Source: Panagrolaimus kolymaensis (lineage: Eukaryota > Nematoda > Chromadorea > Rhabditida > Panagrolaimidae). Taken from it: a stretch of DNA of 64,000 nucleotides. Positions 47,950 to 57,993 of the stretch are shown in pieces; within the stretch, counting starts at the first letter, position 1, and every line of letters starts with the position of its first letter. Both the position numbers and the translations under genes were made by a program. The DNA lies in assembly GCA_028622995.1 (NCBI GenBank), contig JAJQJQ010000051.1, positions 1,798,001 to 1,862,000 of the forward strand, read 5' to 3'. The notes below the pieces were generated by a model. It worked only from the letters and a program-made list of their open reading frames with translations, did no database searches and was not told where the DNA came from.

Positions 47950-48542
47950 TTAGGCACCTTTGATATTCTTTGGAATGATTGAAATACGATGACGAGTTCC
48001 ATGTTGATATTGTTTCAAATTCTTTAAAACGAGATAGCATTGATAAGATCGATATAAAATAAAACCACTTCCGACAATATTGACTTTTTCCATAAAAAAG
48101 TTGAAAGATAATAAGATTCCATGGTGATGTAAATGAACAAGTTTCATAAAAATATAAACACATTCAACAGTCTAAAATGAGCATAAAAAAGAAAAATAAT
48201 TATAAAACAAAATTAACCTACAGCAAAATAATATTGAACCCAATCATTTTTCATAATAGAAAAATTATGATCAAGACAAATTACAACGATAACTGGAAGA
48301 AAGATGAAAAATAAGCAATACAATCCAATAAGCATATTATAATAATTAAAAAATGGAGGGGTTTGAAAATTCAGCCATTCCATAACGTAAACAAGAGTAA
48401 TTGGATAAGTAAACCTTGAACCAGCATGTACGAACAAAAAAGTTTGAAAATTGGAATATGCGGTTCTAACTTGATCATCAAGACGTTGTTCAATTTCATC
48501 AGGAATACGAGGTTGAGGATTTCGATTGAGGATCATAGCCAT
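47950..48542 (-). CDS. Four-pass membrane protein, module copy 3
   Basis: Exons are 48542-about 48226 and about 48170-47950, joined at YYFA|TVEC with a GTAGGT donor. The N-terminus MAMILNRNPQPRIPDEIEQR and the C-terminus NLKQYQHGTRHRISIIPKN-IKGA match the other copies. Helices include YNMLIGLYCLFFIFLPVIVV. This copy is closer to copy 1 (LVHLHHHGILLSFNFF against LAHLLYHGSLLSFDFF) than to copy 2. Its 5' end faces the repeat-protein gene at 48993 across 450 bp. Confidence 0.8.
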
Positions 48543-48992
48543 AATTGAAGAATATGAAGGTCAAATTGACGATGGATGGATGAGAGAAGAAGATAATGAA
48601 AAGAGTATGAACGTCAGCAAACAGCAAACTGAAATATAAAAAGTGAATGAATGAATGCTCAAAAAAAATGTGAAAATTGATTCCTTTAAAAAAATTTGGA
48701 TGCATATTTTTTTACAAACAAAAAAGGCCAATTTTAGGTATTTGCAAATGCGTTGAAACTTGTAAGTTTATCAACCGGCAAAAACTTGCAGTCTGCTAAA
48801 AAAAATTTTTCACATGAAACATCCATTCTTGAAGCGGCATGCAAATTTTCCCTCGTTTTTTCATTCGTTCTTTTTTCATTCATTCTTTTTTTCTTCTTCA
48901 GCGTTTTGCCATTCTCTCTTCATTTTGTCATCATCGTCGTCGTTGACTGTTTTACTCCATCGCCACCGCCACCATCAACGAAAACAACTTCA
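48543..48992. promoter_or_regulatory. Compact divergent promoter region
   Basis: This region is shared by membrane gene copy 3 (-) and the NYQTLA-repeat gene (+). The minus-strand block at 48612-48659 (TTCATTCATTCAC, TATATTTCAG, TTTGCTG repeats) is conserved with copies 1 and 2 but lacks one 7-bp TTGCTGC unit. On the plus-strand side, GGCATGCAAATTTT near 48838 followed by TTCATTC words resembles the same motifs. Confidence 0.45.
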
Positions 48993-51133
48993 ATGTCATC
49001 ATCATCATCGCTGAATCAAACTTTATCATTCATCAACAATAACAACAACAACGAAGATGAAGAATATAATTGGATAACATGGATCAAAGATAACTTGTCT
49101 AGCTATGGAATGTATATATTTTTTATTGGAATATCTTATTTTATGGCATTGATTACTGGTGTAGTTGTATTATGTGAAAGAAGGGTAAGTTAATAGTTTT
49201 ATTACTTTATTTTTTGATTGATGTTCGTTTTTTTTAGAAGCCTGTACATCGTCGTAAAAAATATTTTCCACCTAAAAATGTTAGTCAAAATGAAATGGAA
49301 CCATCATCAAATTTGGATGAAAGTGAAAAGAATGCTGAAGGTGCACCACGAGATGATATTTACAATCGAGATGAAGTTGGAGCTGTTGGTAATGGAATAC
49401 CTGGTAAACCTGGAGCTTTAGTATGTTACACTTCTTTTCTATGAAACAAGAAAACACACCTCACATATGTTTGCATTTATAGGTTCCTGGTGGCACTGTA
49501 CATAAACCTGGTACTACTGGAATCAAACCTGGAGGTGGTATACCTAATGATGGACCAAGACCACCAGCTGAAGGCGGCATGGTTGCTCAAGATGAAGCTA
49601 ATTATCAAGTAAAGTTAAACAATATTGCGATGTTATTGTAATGGATGAAGTTTTTAGACTCTTTGTGGAATGGGACAAGAATGTTTTGGTGAAGATAAGA
49701 ATCCTGGTGGCGCTGTTGGAGGTGGTGGAGGTCCTCGTGCTCCTTCTGTAGGCGGTATTGTCAGTAAGTTTTACATTCGTCTATCTGTATTAAAACAAAA
49801 TTTAACTTTTACATTGATCGACTATCTTGTTTGCTATCTCATTAACTTTTGCTCCTAATGTTTGAACTTTTTAACTAAACTTTGCTTGAATTTTCAGATC
49901 AAGATGCTCCAAATTACCAAACTCTTGCAAATCTCGGTGATGATTGCTTCGGAGCTGACAAAAAAGCTGGTGGAGGTGGCGGTGTTCATCGTGCTCCTGA
50001 AAAAGGTGGAATTGTCGGTGAGTTTTTGGATACTCTCTCAAATTTCTTATGTCGATTAATATTTTTCAGCTCATGATGCACCAAATTATCAAACATTAGC
50101 TGGAATAGGTGGAGATTGTTTTGGCGCTGATAAGAAAGGTGGCGCGGGTCCAAAAGCTCCAACTCAAGGCGGTATTGTGAGTAAGTATCTTATCTTCTTT
50201 ATTTGCTTTTACTAATCCCAAATTTTTAGAACATGATGCACCAAATTATCAAACACTTGCAAACCTTGGTGATGATTGCTTTGGCGCTGATAAGAAAGGA
50301 AATAGTCGACGTGAAGCAAAAGGCCCAAAAGCTCCAACTAAAGGTGGCGTAGTTAGTAAGTTTCTTGTTGTTTGACTTTTTAAACAAATAAACTAATGAT
50401 TGCTTGGTTTTAGAACAAGATGCACCAAATTATCAAACGCTGGCAAATCTCGGTGGTGATTGCTTTGGTCCAGATAAAAAAGGAAATAGTCGACGTGAAG
50501 GAAAAGGACCTAAAGCTCCACCCGCACATGAGCAAAATAAAAAGGTTCATAATTCTTGCTTTATATCATTCTAACTGAAGTAAATTTTAGGCTGGAACTA
50601 ACGACAGAAATTATCAAACTTTAGCTGGCATTGGTGGTGATGTATTTGGTCCTGATAAAAAAGATGGAAGAGGTGGTGGTGGAGGACCTCGAGCTCCTGT
50701 AGATCAACTAAAACGTGCTGGAACAAATGATCCCAAATATCAAACTCTTGCAAATATCGATGGTGATTGTTTTGGTCCTGATAAAAAAGGTGCAGCATGT
50801 GGAAGTAAACGTGAAGGCAAAGGACCTAAAGCTCCACCAGCAGCTGATCAATTAAAACGTGCAGGAACAAATGATCCTAAATATCAAACTTTTGCTGGTG
50901 TTGCTGGTGATGTATTTGGTGCTGATAAAAAAGGTGCAGCTTGTGGAAGTAAACGTGAAGGCAAAGGTCCTAAAGCTCCACCAGCACATGAACAAAACAA
51001 AAAGGTATGTTTTACTAACATTTTTCTTCTTCATTAATAATGCATTAATTTTTAGGTTGGAACTAACGACAAAAATTATCAAACTTTAGCTGGTATTGGT
51101 GAAGATGTATTTGGTGCTGATAAGAAACGATAA
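48993..51133 (+). CDS. Single-pass membrane protein with nine NYQTLA-type cytoplasmic repeats
   Basis: Ten exons join in phase: 48993-49184, 49238-49420, 49483-49608, 49658-49763, 49898-50017, 50070-50180, 50230-50355, 50414-50544, 50591-51004 and 51056-51133, giving about 528 residues. A short Asn/Ser-rich N-terminus has one glycosylation site (NQT). One helix follows (YGMYIFFIGISYFMALITGV), then the basic stop-transfer ERRKPVHRRKK, so the long C-terminus should be cytoplasmic (positive-inside rule). A Gly/Pro-rich segment leads into nine copies of (N/D)xNYQTLAx(I/L)GxD(C/V)FG(A/P)DKK separated by Gly/Pro/Lys spacers. Each carries YQTL (once YQTF), a YxxPhi-type sorting or adaptor motif. Exons 5-7 each encode one repeat and are phase 1-1. 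The family is not recognised. The start is chosen at the first ATG that avoids an upstream splice-like sequence. Confidence 0.8.
49590..51130 (+). repeat. Nine tandem ~35-45-codon repeats across exons 3-10
   Basis: Repeat cores read: EANYQTLCGMGQECFGEDK, DAPNYQTLANLGDDCFGADK, DAPNYQTLAGIGGDCFGADK, DAPNYQTLANLGDDCFGADK, DAPNYQTLANLGGDCFGPDK, NDRNYQTLAGIGGDVFGPDK, NDPKYQTLANIDGDCFGPDK, NDPKYQTFAGVAGDVFGADK, NDKNYQTLAGIGEDVFGADK. Early repeats sit one per exon; three are fused in exon 9. The Cys at position 14 is Val in three of the last four. Confidence 0.85.
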
Positions 51134-51623
51134 TAACAAAATGTCGATTGAAAAATGCCTAATGAATTTACTTTGTATTTTTTTTATTTTATGAATAAAC
51201 TTTTTGAAACTACAATTTAGCTTGTGTTGTTGTAAAGCAAAAATGGATTAAAACCATTTTATTGTTTTGAGAACTACGAAACAGAAATGAAAGAAGGCAA
51301 ACTTTTTTTAGGATGTTTGATTCTAAAAATGCAAGCGTCCTGCAACAACAAAAAAGTGGAGAACAGCGAAGTAACACTTTCTTTTTGTGATTCAGCGTTT
51401 CTTCACTCACTTTCGAAATTCATTCTTCGATTTTTTTTTTGAAGCTGATTCTTTTTTGCAACATTTTTTTTGCTTCGTGAATTATTACATACATTTTTTT
51501 CTCTCGTTAGATTAATAATAAGAACAATCACTATTACTAATTTCCGCGTGTCTCCAATTTTAATTAACCATCGTTAATAAGAGTTTTTTTCTATCTCTTA
51601 CTTCCTATGTTTTTCAGATTCAA
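51134..51623. other. Spacer, with probable spliced-leader acceptor for SMARCD
   Basis: Non-coding. TTTTTCAG ending at 51618, six bases before the ATG of the next gene, is a strong acceptor with no upstream exon that I can find. This suggests trans-splicing of a leader, or an unseen 5' exon. Confidence 0.45.
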
Positions 51624-53140
51624 ATGAACATGGAACATCTTCCGGCTAAAGAACTTGAAAACCGCTTGGATGCGCTAATAACTTCTCAACGTATGAAATA
51701 TGAAGAAATGGAAAAGCAACCAATCAAAAAGAAACTTCGTATATTCATTTCTCATCAATATCATGTTCCACCAGAATCATTATCATCATCTCGAACATCT
51801 GAATGGGAACTTCGTGTTGAAGGACGTCTGGTAGAAGAATGTAATGCAAATGTTCCACCATCTCATTTATCAACTTTAACAAATCTCATCAGCAACAAAA
51901 GCAACAAGAAATTTAGTGATTTCTTTACAAATATGCGAATTGAATTGGATAAAAATCTTTATGGTCCTAAAGAATCTACGATTGAATGGAAACGTGATCC
52001 TCAAAAGGCTACTGATGGATGTTTTATTAAACGGCCTGGCTCTTTTGATGTTCCGTGTACTATTGAACTATGGATTGATTATGCAAGTAAGAAATATCGT
52101 CTTCATCCTATTGTGGCAAAAGTTCTTGGTATTGCTTATGGTACAAAAACTCAAATCCTTGAAGCTGCTAATTTATATGTTCGTTCACAAAAACTTCAAG
52201 TAAGTACTTTTGGAATTGCTACCTCACAATATGCTAGCTAGTTAGACGTAACCTTTGTTTACATGCTTAGATTTTGATGATGCTACTAGCGTCGTATATT
52301 ATTGCATTGATAAGTAACTTAAAGACATGGTTGTTTTATAACTAACCTTTCTTTTACTTATGCATAACCAAACCTTGTATCGCTAAAGCTTTATATTGTG
52401 GTACTTATAAACTTTACATTCCTTCCTTTTGATGTTTTATAACTTTTTTTCTTGTTTTAGGACTTGAATGATCCAGAAATGATCAATTGTGATGCACATT
52501 TTACCGAAATCTTCAATGCTAAACGTATGTCAATGAGAGAGCTTTCAATAAGAATTGATCCATTCCTTTTTCAACCTCATCCTGTGATCTTTAACCATCT
52601 TATTCGTTATGCTGATTCTGTTAAACCTGTGATTGCTTGTTATGATGTTGAAGTTGAACTTATGGATGATTCTGTGAAGTTTCTTGATTCGGAATATATG
52701 AAAAACTTAGAAAAAGCCATTGCTGACGAAGATGCTAAACTTCAAGAACATATTGCTGCAGTTAACGAATCTCAACAAACTCTTGCTTTTTACAATTGTA
52801 TTGTTGATGATCCAGTTCAAAGTGTCCTTGATATTGTCAAAGTTCAAAACAAATTTCGACAGGTTAGTTATATTTTGCGTTGGGTATAACTATTGTTAGC
52901 CAAGAATATGCATACACTGTTTCTTCTTCGGCCAATGCATTATTACTTTGTTTGCTTTCATTTACTATATTGACTATGTTTTAGACTCTAAAAGAAACCT
53001 TCCATGATGATCCAGAAAAATGTGAAACATTTTTGCAACCTGAAATCAAAGAAGCTGTAGATCGGTACATTCACAATAAAATCCATCAACGTCGTGCTGA
53101 ATTGCGAATGAATATTTTTGCCCATTCAAGTATCCATTAA
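51624..53140 (+). CDS. SMARCD: SWI/SNF complex subunit BAF60 / SMARCD, SWIB domain protein
   Basis: BAF60 links transcription factors to the SWI/SNF chromatin remodeller in the nucleus. Three exons, 51624-52199, 52461-52862 and 52985-53140, join in phase to give 377 residues. The N-terminal helix (LENRLDALITSQRMKYEEME) leads into KKKLRIFISHQYHVPP and WELRVEGRLVEE, both family hallmarks. The SWIB/MDM2 fold covers roughly residues 140-215 (FDVPCTIELWIDYASKKYRL, then HPIVAKVLGIAYGTKTQILE), and is followed by RIDPFLFQPHPVIFNHLIRY and a helical tail ending RRAELRMNIFAHSSIH. The usual Gly/Pro/Gln-rich N-terminal region of about 100 residues is missing, either truly short or in an unseen 5' exon. 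AATAAA lies at 53267-53272. Confidence 0.93.
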
Positions 53141-53266
53141 AAATATTGTTGCCTTTATCCATCTTGTTTAAAGATTACTTATTATTATTTGTTTGTTGTG
53201 ATTTATTACTTTAAAAACCCTTACATTGTAATGTGATTATATTTGCTTTGTTTTTATTGTTTTCAT

Positions 53267-53272
53267 AATAAA
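53267..53272 (+). terminator. Poly(A) signal AATAAA of SMARCD
   Basis: Canonical AATAAA 127 bp after the stop codon, in a T-rich 3' UTR. Confidence 0.5.
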
Positions 53273-53712
53273 GTTTTTATACCTATTTTAATTTTTTTGA
53301 CAAGTCTCATTTTTCATTTCCTTGACAACTGCAACTGAATCTGTTTTGTTTTTGGATTTTTTAAAGGTGCTGCTAATCTTATTTTTGGATTTTTACTATC
53401 ACCTCAAAGTAAATAACTAAAGTTATATTACTGCGTCAAACAATGAATTTACTTTTTGTTTCAACAAAAATTCGGCACAATTAACTTTTATGTTTTCTTA
53501 AAAATGCATTTTTGTGACTTTTTTTAATGCATTTTAGTGTTGTTTCCAAAAGACACAAAAACATTTACCAACTCAAATATTTATGAAGCGACAACAAAAC
53601 AAAGGAATACAAAAAAGTAAAACACAACAAAGGTAAGCAAAAGAAACATAAGAAAATGTGAAACATTATAGCAACGGAATTCAAGAAAAAGTGAAAGATC
53701 CAAGAAGACAGT

Positions 53713-54867
53713 TCAAGTTTTAACAATATTATAGAAAGCATTTTTAAGAACAGTGAAAGCAAAATCTTTATCAAGAGCATCGAAATCATGAATAGGTCGA
53801 TCTATTCTCAAGCAAGCAACCAAAAAATTCTTACAGCGTTCTTGAAGGTTGGAGGAGTTTGCAGTAAGTGAGAAGTTCGCAATGCGAACGATAGAAGAAA
53901 GAGAGATATCTTCAGCCAATGAAGTTTCCAATAAGTCCTTAAAATATAACAATAAAAGAAAAAACATAGTTATATAAACCACTAACTTTGAGATCTTGAA
54001 TGTCGTATTTATCAAAGAAAATGAGAACATCAATCTTTTCTTCCAAATTCAAAGATGATATTTTTCGATCATACATAAGTTCAAGAGCAAGTTCGACGGT
54101 TTCATAGGTAAAATCAGTGATGTCCATTCTGTTTTCAACTGCTTCATTCATTCCAGAATTGAACATAGTTTTGAAAACGGGTGAATGAAGAGAGAGAATG
54201 TTTTTGTGAGCCTAAAAGAAATGTTTGTTATATAAAGAAACCAATGTACGAATAATAAACTTACTTGGATACTTTGGCTATTAACAACAATAGTGAAGTC
54301 TTTATCATTTTTGTTCCATAATCTACCCAAAAATTTTTGCTCTTCCCATTTCTTTGTTACATCAATGACTTCTCTTTCAACTTTCAAAGTTCCTTGACAT
54401 TTGAGAATAAGTTTTCCATTAATGATAAAATTCTTTTTTGGATCATAAAATTCGGCACTGGTGAAGCGGGTTCCTCCCCATCCATTTGGTTCATTAAATT
54501 CACGATCAAATTCACAAATAAAGTTGGCAGACTCAATGGAAAACTTGAAATCAGCTTTGATTTTCTTTTCATTTCCAAGAATCAAATGCAAGAAAATAAA
54601 AACTTTTCCACGTTCCTTTTCTTCTGTGCGTCCATTAGGATAAATTCTAAGAAGATATTTGACGTCAGGAATATTTGCAGCAATAAACCATTCTGTTTCC
54701 AAACATCCATTTTTTGACTTTTTCAAAGCAGCTAATTTTTCTCCTTCGATTTCCCATTTGACCGCGAAAGGGCATTCGATCATCTTCTATAAAATAAAAT
54801 TTAATCGTTTTAAAATGAAACAACTAAAACTTACGGTAGCAGCAGAAGAATTTAGAGTTGAATCCAT
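53713..54867 (-). CDS. MATH-BTB protein, candidate cullin-3 substrate adaptor
   Basis: Proteins of this family (SPOP, nematode MEL-26/BATH) hold substrates with MATH and bind CUL3 with BTB. Four exons, 54867-54835, 54786-54265, 54211-53987 and 53937-53713, join in phase to give 334 residues. The MATH part is roughly residues 15-155 (VKWEIEGEK, KYLLRIYPNG, FICEFDREFNEPNGWGGTRF with the typical GWGG/GF..F core). The BTB part starts FTIVVNSQSIQAHKNILSLH, with SPVFKTMFNSGMNEA, and runs through TYETVELALELMYDRKI to the BACK-like end LNLEEKIDVLIFFDKYDIQD. It converges with SMARCD, 572 bp between stop codons. Confidence 0.93.
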
Positions 54868-56527
54868 TATTGTTGATAACGAAAGAGCTCTGAAAAATAA
54901 GCAAATTAAACAAATTTCACTGTGAAATAAGTCACGGAGTTGTTGTATAATCGATTTCGATAATATTCAAACTATAGGCATTTAAATAATGATCACGAAT
55001 ATTCAAAGCAACTAAACATTCAAATAAAAAAAAAGCATGAAGACAGCAAATAAGAAAGATGGAAATGAAATTAGGCTGAAAATATTTGCTAATGAAGCAT
55101 CGTTGGCGCTTATTCTTGTAATGCCAGATTTATGTGAAACAAGCGGGGAAAAAAGCTTTCAAATATGAGTAACGAAAATTTTTCATCACAAAATTTATGA
55201 GGAGGAATCATATTTATTTTATCTATTTATGATACAAAAATTACAAACTAATAAAAACGAACATATGAAATTTTATATGGACATACATACATAGTTCGAG
55301 AAAACATTTTTCAAAAAACAATTTTTATAAACATAAATAAAAAATAGCAGAAACATTATTTTTTTTTTGAGTGAGTAAACTTGTTTTATTTTATATTTTT
55401 GTTTGTAGCGTTTTTTTCTTTTGAATCTCAAACTAAGAGTATTGTTTTTTTAAGTCCCTTAACTTTTTCTTGCGTTTGTAATTGTGATTTTTCTAAATCA
55501 TTAGTCGCTTCCATTAATTTTAACTTTAATGCTATTTTTTGTTGCAATAAATGTTGCTTCTTTTCATTTTCATTTTATTTATTAAATCTTCAAATCGAGC
55601 TCTAAGGTCGCTCAAAGAATTTGAATCTTTAGTTCCACAAAATTTCTTCGCGAATTCTTAGATTTCTAAAGCTTAATATAAACAGCATCGATGCGTCCAT
55701 AAAGTAATGGGCTTTTATTATTCTTAATTATTAAAAAATAAAAAAAACAAGTTTTAAAAATATTCAAAAAAGAGATAAAAAGAAAAAAACATATTAGGAA
55801 TAAAATCCAACGCAACTGAATATGCTGGCGACGAGGCTTCTTCCAAAAAACGTTTTTTACAACAAAAACCAAAAAACTCGAGGCTAATTTTAAGCTTTTT
55901 TATTTTTTGTATTTGATTCTTTTTTTCTCCGTTGTTCACATTATTTCTTTCTTGTCGGTTTGGATCACATTTTTTCTCTCTTCTAAATAGCAAATCGGCG
56001 CTTTAGTTCATTTCTTTGTTTCATTTTTTTTGTTGTTGAATGCTTTAACTTTTTTTTTAAATTTTATTTTTATTTCTGATCACATGGATATCAAGGATAA
56101 TTACATGAGAACAAAAAAATATATCAATTTACTGAAAAATTTATTTCGATTTATAAAAAAAATCTTTTTTTAAATTAATGACAAATTCTATCCATCTAAA
56201 AAAAGGACATTCACCTTTGATTTTTTGAATCATCGAGCACAAATCATATATCACTTATCACTGATCAAAAAAATTTAGTTGGGTGCTCTACCTTTTTTTT
56301 GTTGTTGTTTTTATCAAAAAAAAAATGCGAGCTTTCAGTGCACACAACGATCGACAAATTATCGCAACAATTTTTTTTTATTTCAAAGGAAAAAGTTTTG
56401 GACACACTTTTCAAAGAGAAAAAGTTTTTTTTTTTCATTTTCTTTACGAGTATTTAAAGAGAAAATAGAAAATAATAAATTCATTTTGACTATTATTTTA
56501 TTTTTGTTTATCTAAAGTCCGTTAAAA
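54868..56527. other. Intergenic region with a small gene relic
   Basis: Mostly AT-rich and non-coding. A decayed coiled-coil-coding fragment lies at 55438-55660 on the minus strand (separate entry). Other open frames here are Phe/Lys-rich and unsupported. Confidence 0.4.
55438..55660 (-). pseudogene. Frameshifted fragment of a coiled-coil-coding gene
   Basis: The minus strand encodes EFAKKFCGTKDSNSLSDLRA-RFEDLINK, then, one base out of frame, ENEKKQHLLQQKIALKLKLM-EATNDLEKSQLQTQEKVKGL before a stop. Both parts are of normal coding composition and helical, and only a single frame change separates them. No upstream exon is evident and a stop precedes the first part. The parent family is not recognised. 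Confidence 0.4.
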
Positions 56528-57848
56528 ATGGAGTCAAAAAAATTGCTAAAATTAAATTTTTTATTAAAAAATGTTTGCAGCCGAAAACTTTATTTTTATT
56601 CAACTTTTCCAACTTCTAATTCCACGGCCGCCGCTTCGAAAGTGGATAAAAAAGAGTTTATTGATACTCGACCAAAAGGTGAAAGAAAATTAATTAATGC
56701 TGAATGGAAACCTAAAAATGGTGGACGTCCATTAAGAATCGAATTAATCGATGAAAAAGATTTTAATTTAATTGGTGAATTTTATAATTATCATTTTGTT
56801 AATTATAGTAATTTATGGAAAGCTATAAGTAAGTTTATTTTTTTCAACAAATATAAGGATTTATGCAAATTTTTAATTCAGCTTAAAAATTTTTTATTTT
56901 ATCAAATTTTTTTTATTTAAATCTTAAAATTTATTTTTTCAAATGTCAAAATCAAAAAAACTTTTATAGACGCACAATATGAAGACACTGAAGCCATGAC
57001 ATTTGATGCATTATCGGTTGCAATCAAAAAACCTGCTTCTTTTGCAGCTTTTGATGGGAATAGATTGGTTGGATTTCATGTGAATCGACTTCATACCCCT
57101 GAAGATTTTGATCAAATGTTTACGGGAAAATTAAGTGATCCCCATGCCGAATTTAAACATAAAGTTGATTATGCTGAAGGTAAAGAATTATCTTTTTTAT
57201 GTTTAAAAATTTGAATTTTGAAACCAAATTTTTAATTAACGCTTTCGATAACTAAAAAAATGTTTAAAACTTTAGTGAATGAAAAAATAAATAAATATTT
57301 TTAAGATATTAAAAATGGTCCATATAATATAAAATCAAATCGAATTTATTCCATGTTGAATGAATGTTTACAACAAACTGGAAAATTTCTTCCACCAAAT
57401 ATTAAAAATCTTGGTTATATGAAAGTTTCAGGAACCGTGCCAGAATATATGGGGTAAGCATATTTTTCCAAAGAGCCTTGCAGAGATTTAAAAAAAGACT
57501 AAATTCCATCAAAAAAATTTTTTACGAAACTTCCAAGACTTTTTTTGTTGGATAAAAACCAGTTTTTTTTACAGAAATGGTTTATTATATTATTTATTTC
57601 TAGAAAGTTTAAAAATTTATAAAGAATATAATTATGAATATTTTATTGCATATTGTTTAGCAGCGGCCACATTTAAAATGTGCACTAAAATTGGAATGAA
57701 TAAAGTCTTTACTTTTCCATATTCCGAATATAAAGAAAATGGAAAGCCCGTGTTTGAAAATTTATATGATGGCGCTTATGGAGTTCATGCCATGATTGGA
57801 AATGTTGATGTTGCATGGAAAATTTTGACAAAAATAAATGAAAAATAA
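56528..57848 (+). CDS. GNAT-family N-acetyltransferase (arylalkylamine-type), possibly mitochondrial
   Basis: GNAT enzymes transfer acetyl from acetyl-CoA to an amine. Four exons, 56528-56828, 56970-57179, 57306-57453 and 57575-57848, join in phase to give 310 residues. The first 45 residues are basic and hydroxylated without acidic residues (LNFLLKNVCSRKLYFYSTFP), a likely mitochondrial presequence. The core has LRIELIDEKDFNLIGEFY, TFDALSVAIKKPASFAAFDG-NRLVGFHVNR (beta-3/4 hairpin) and GLLYYLFLESLKIYKEYNY, then AYCLAAATFKMCTKIGMNKV. The last is the long helix and strand that end GNAT domains of nematode AANAT-like proteins. The acceptor at 57574 is needed; the nearer TTTCTAG would put a stop in frame. 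The substrate cannot be told. Confidence 0.8.
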
Positions 57849-57993
57849 AAATTTTGTTATGAAAATTTTTTAACCGATTTTTAAAAGTATGAATGAAAGT
57901 AAATAAAAGGGTTTATTTTATATATAAAAAAGATAAAATAATAAAAAAATAAAGACAAAAAATCCAACAAAATATAGATAATGTGCTTTTTAT

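Larger units (their letters stand above)
47221..48710. repeat. Duplicated module, copy 3 (sds22 relic + membrane gene)
   Basis: This is a tandem, same-orientation partner of copy 2. It has only a fragment of sds22 (47253-47384, +) but a complete membrane gene (48542-47950, -) with the conserved promoter block at 48612-48659. Confidence 0.7.

Noticed and set aside
48993..51133. Possible ITAM signalling motifs (paired YxxL) in the repeat protein
   Set aside because: ITAM tyrosines are spaced 6-12 residues apart; here they are 30-45 apart.
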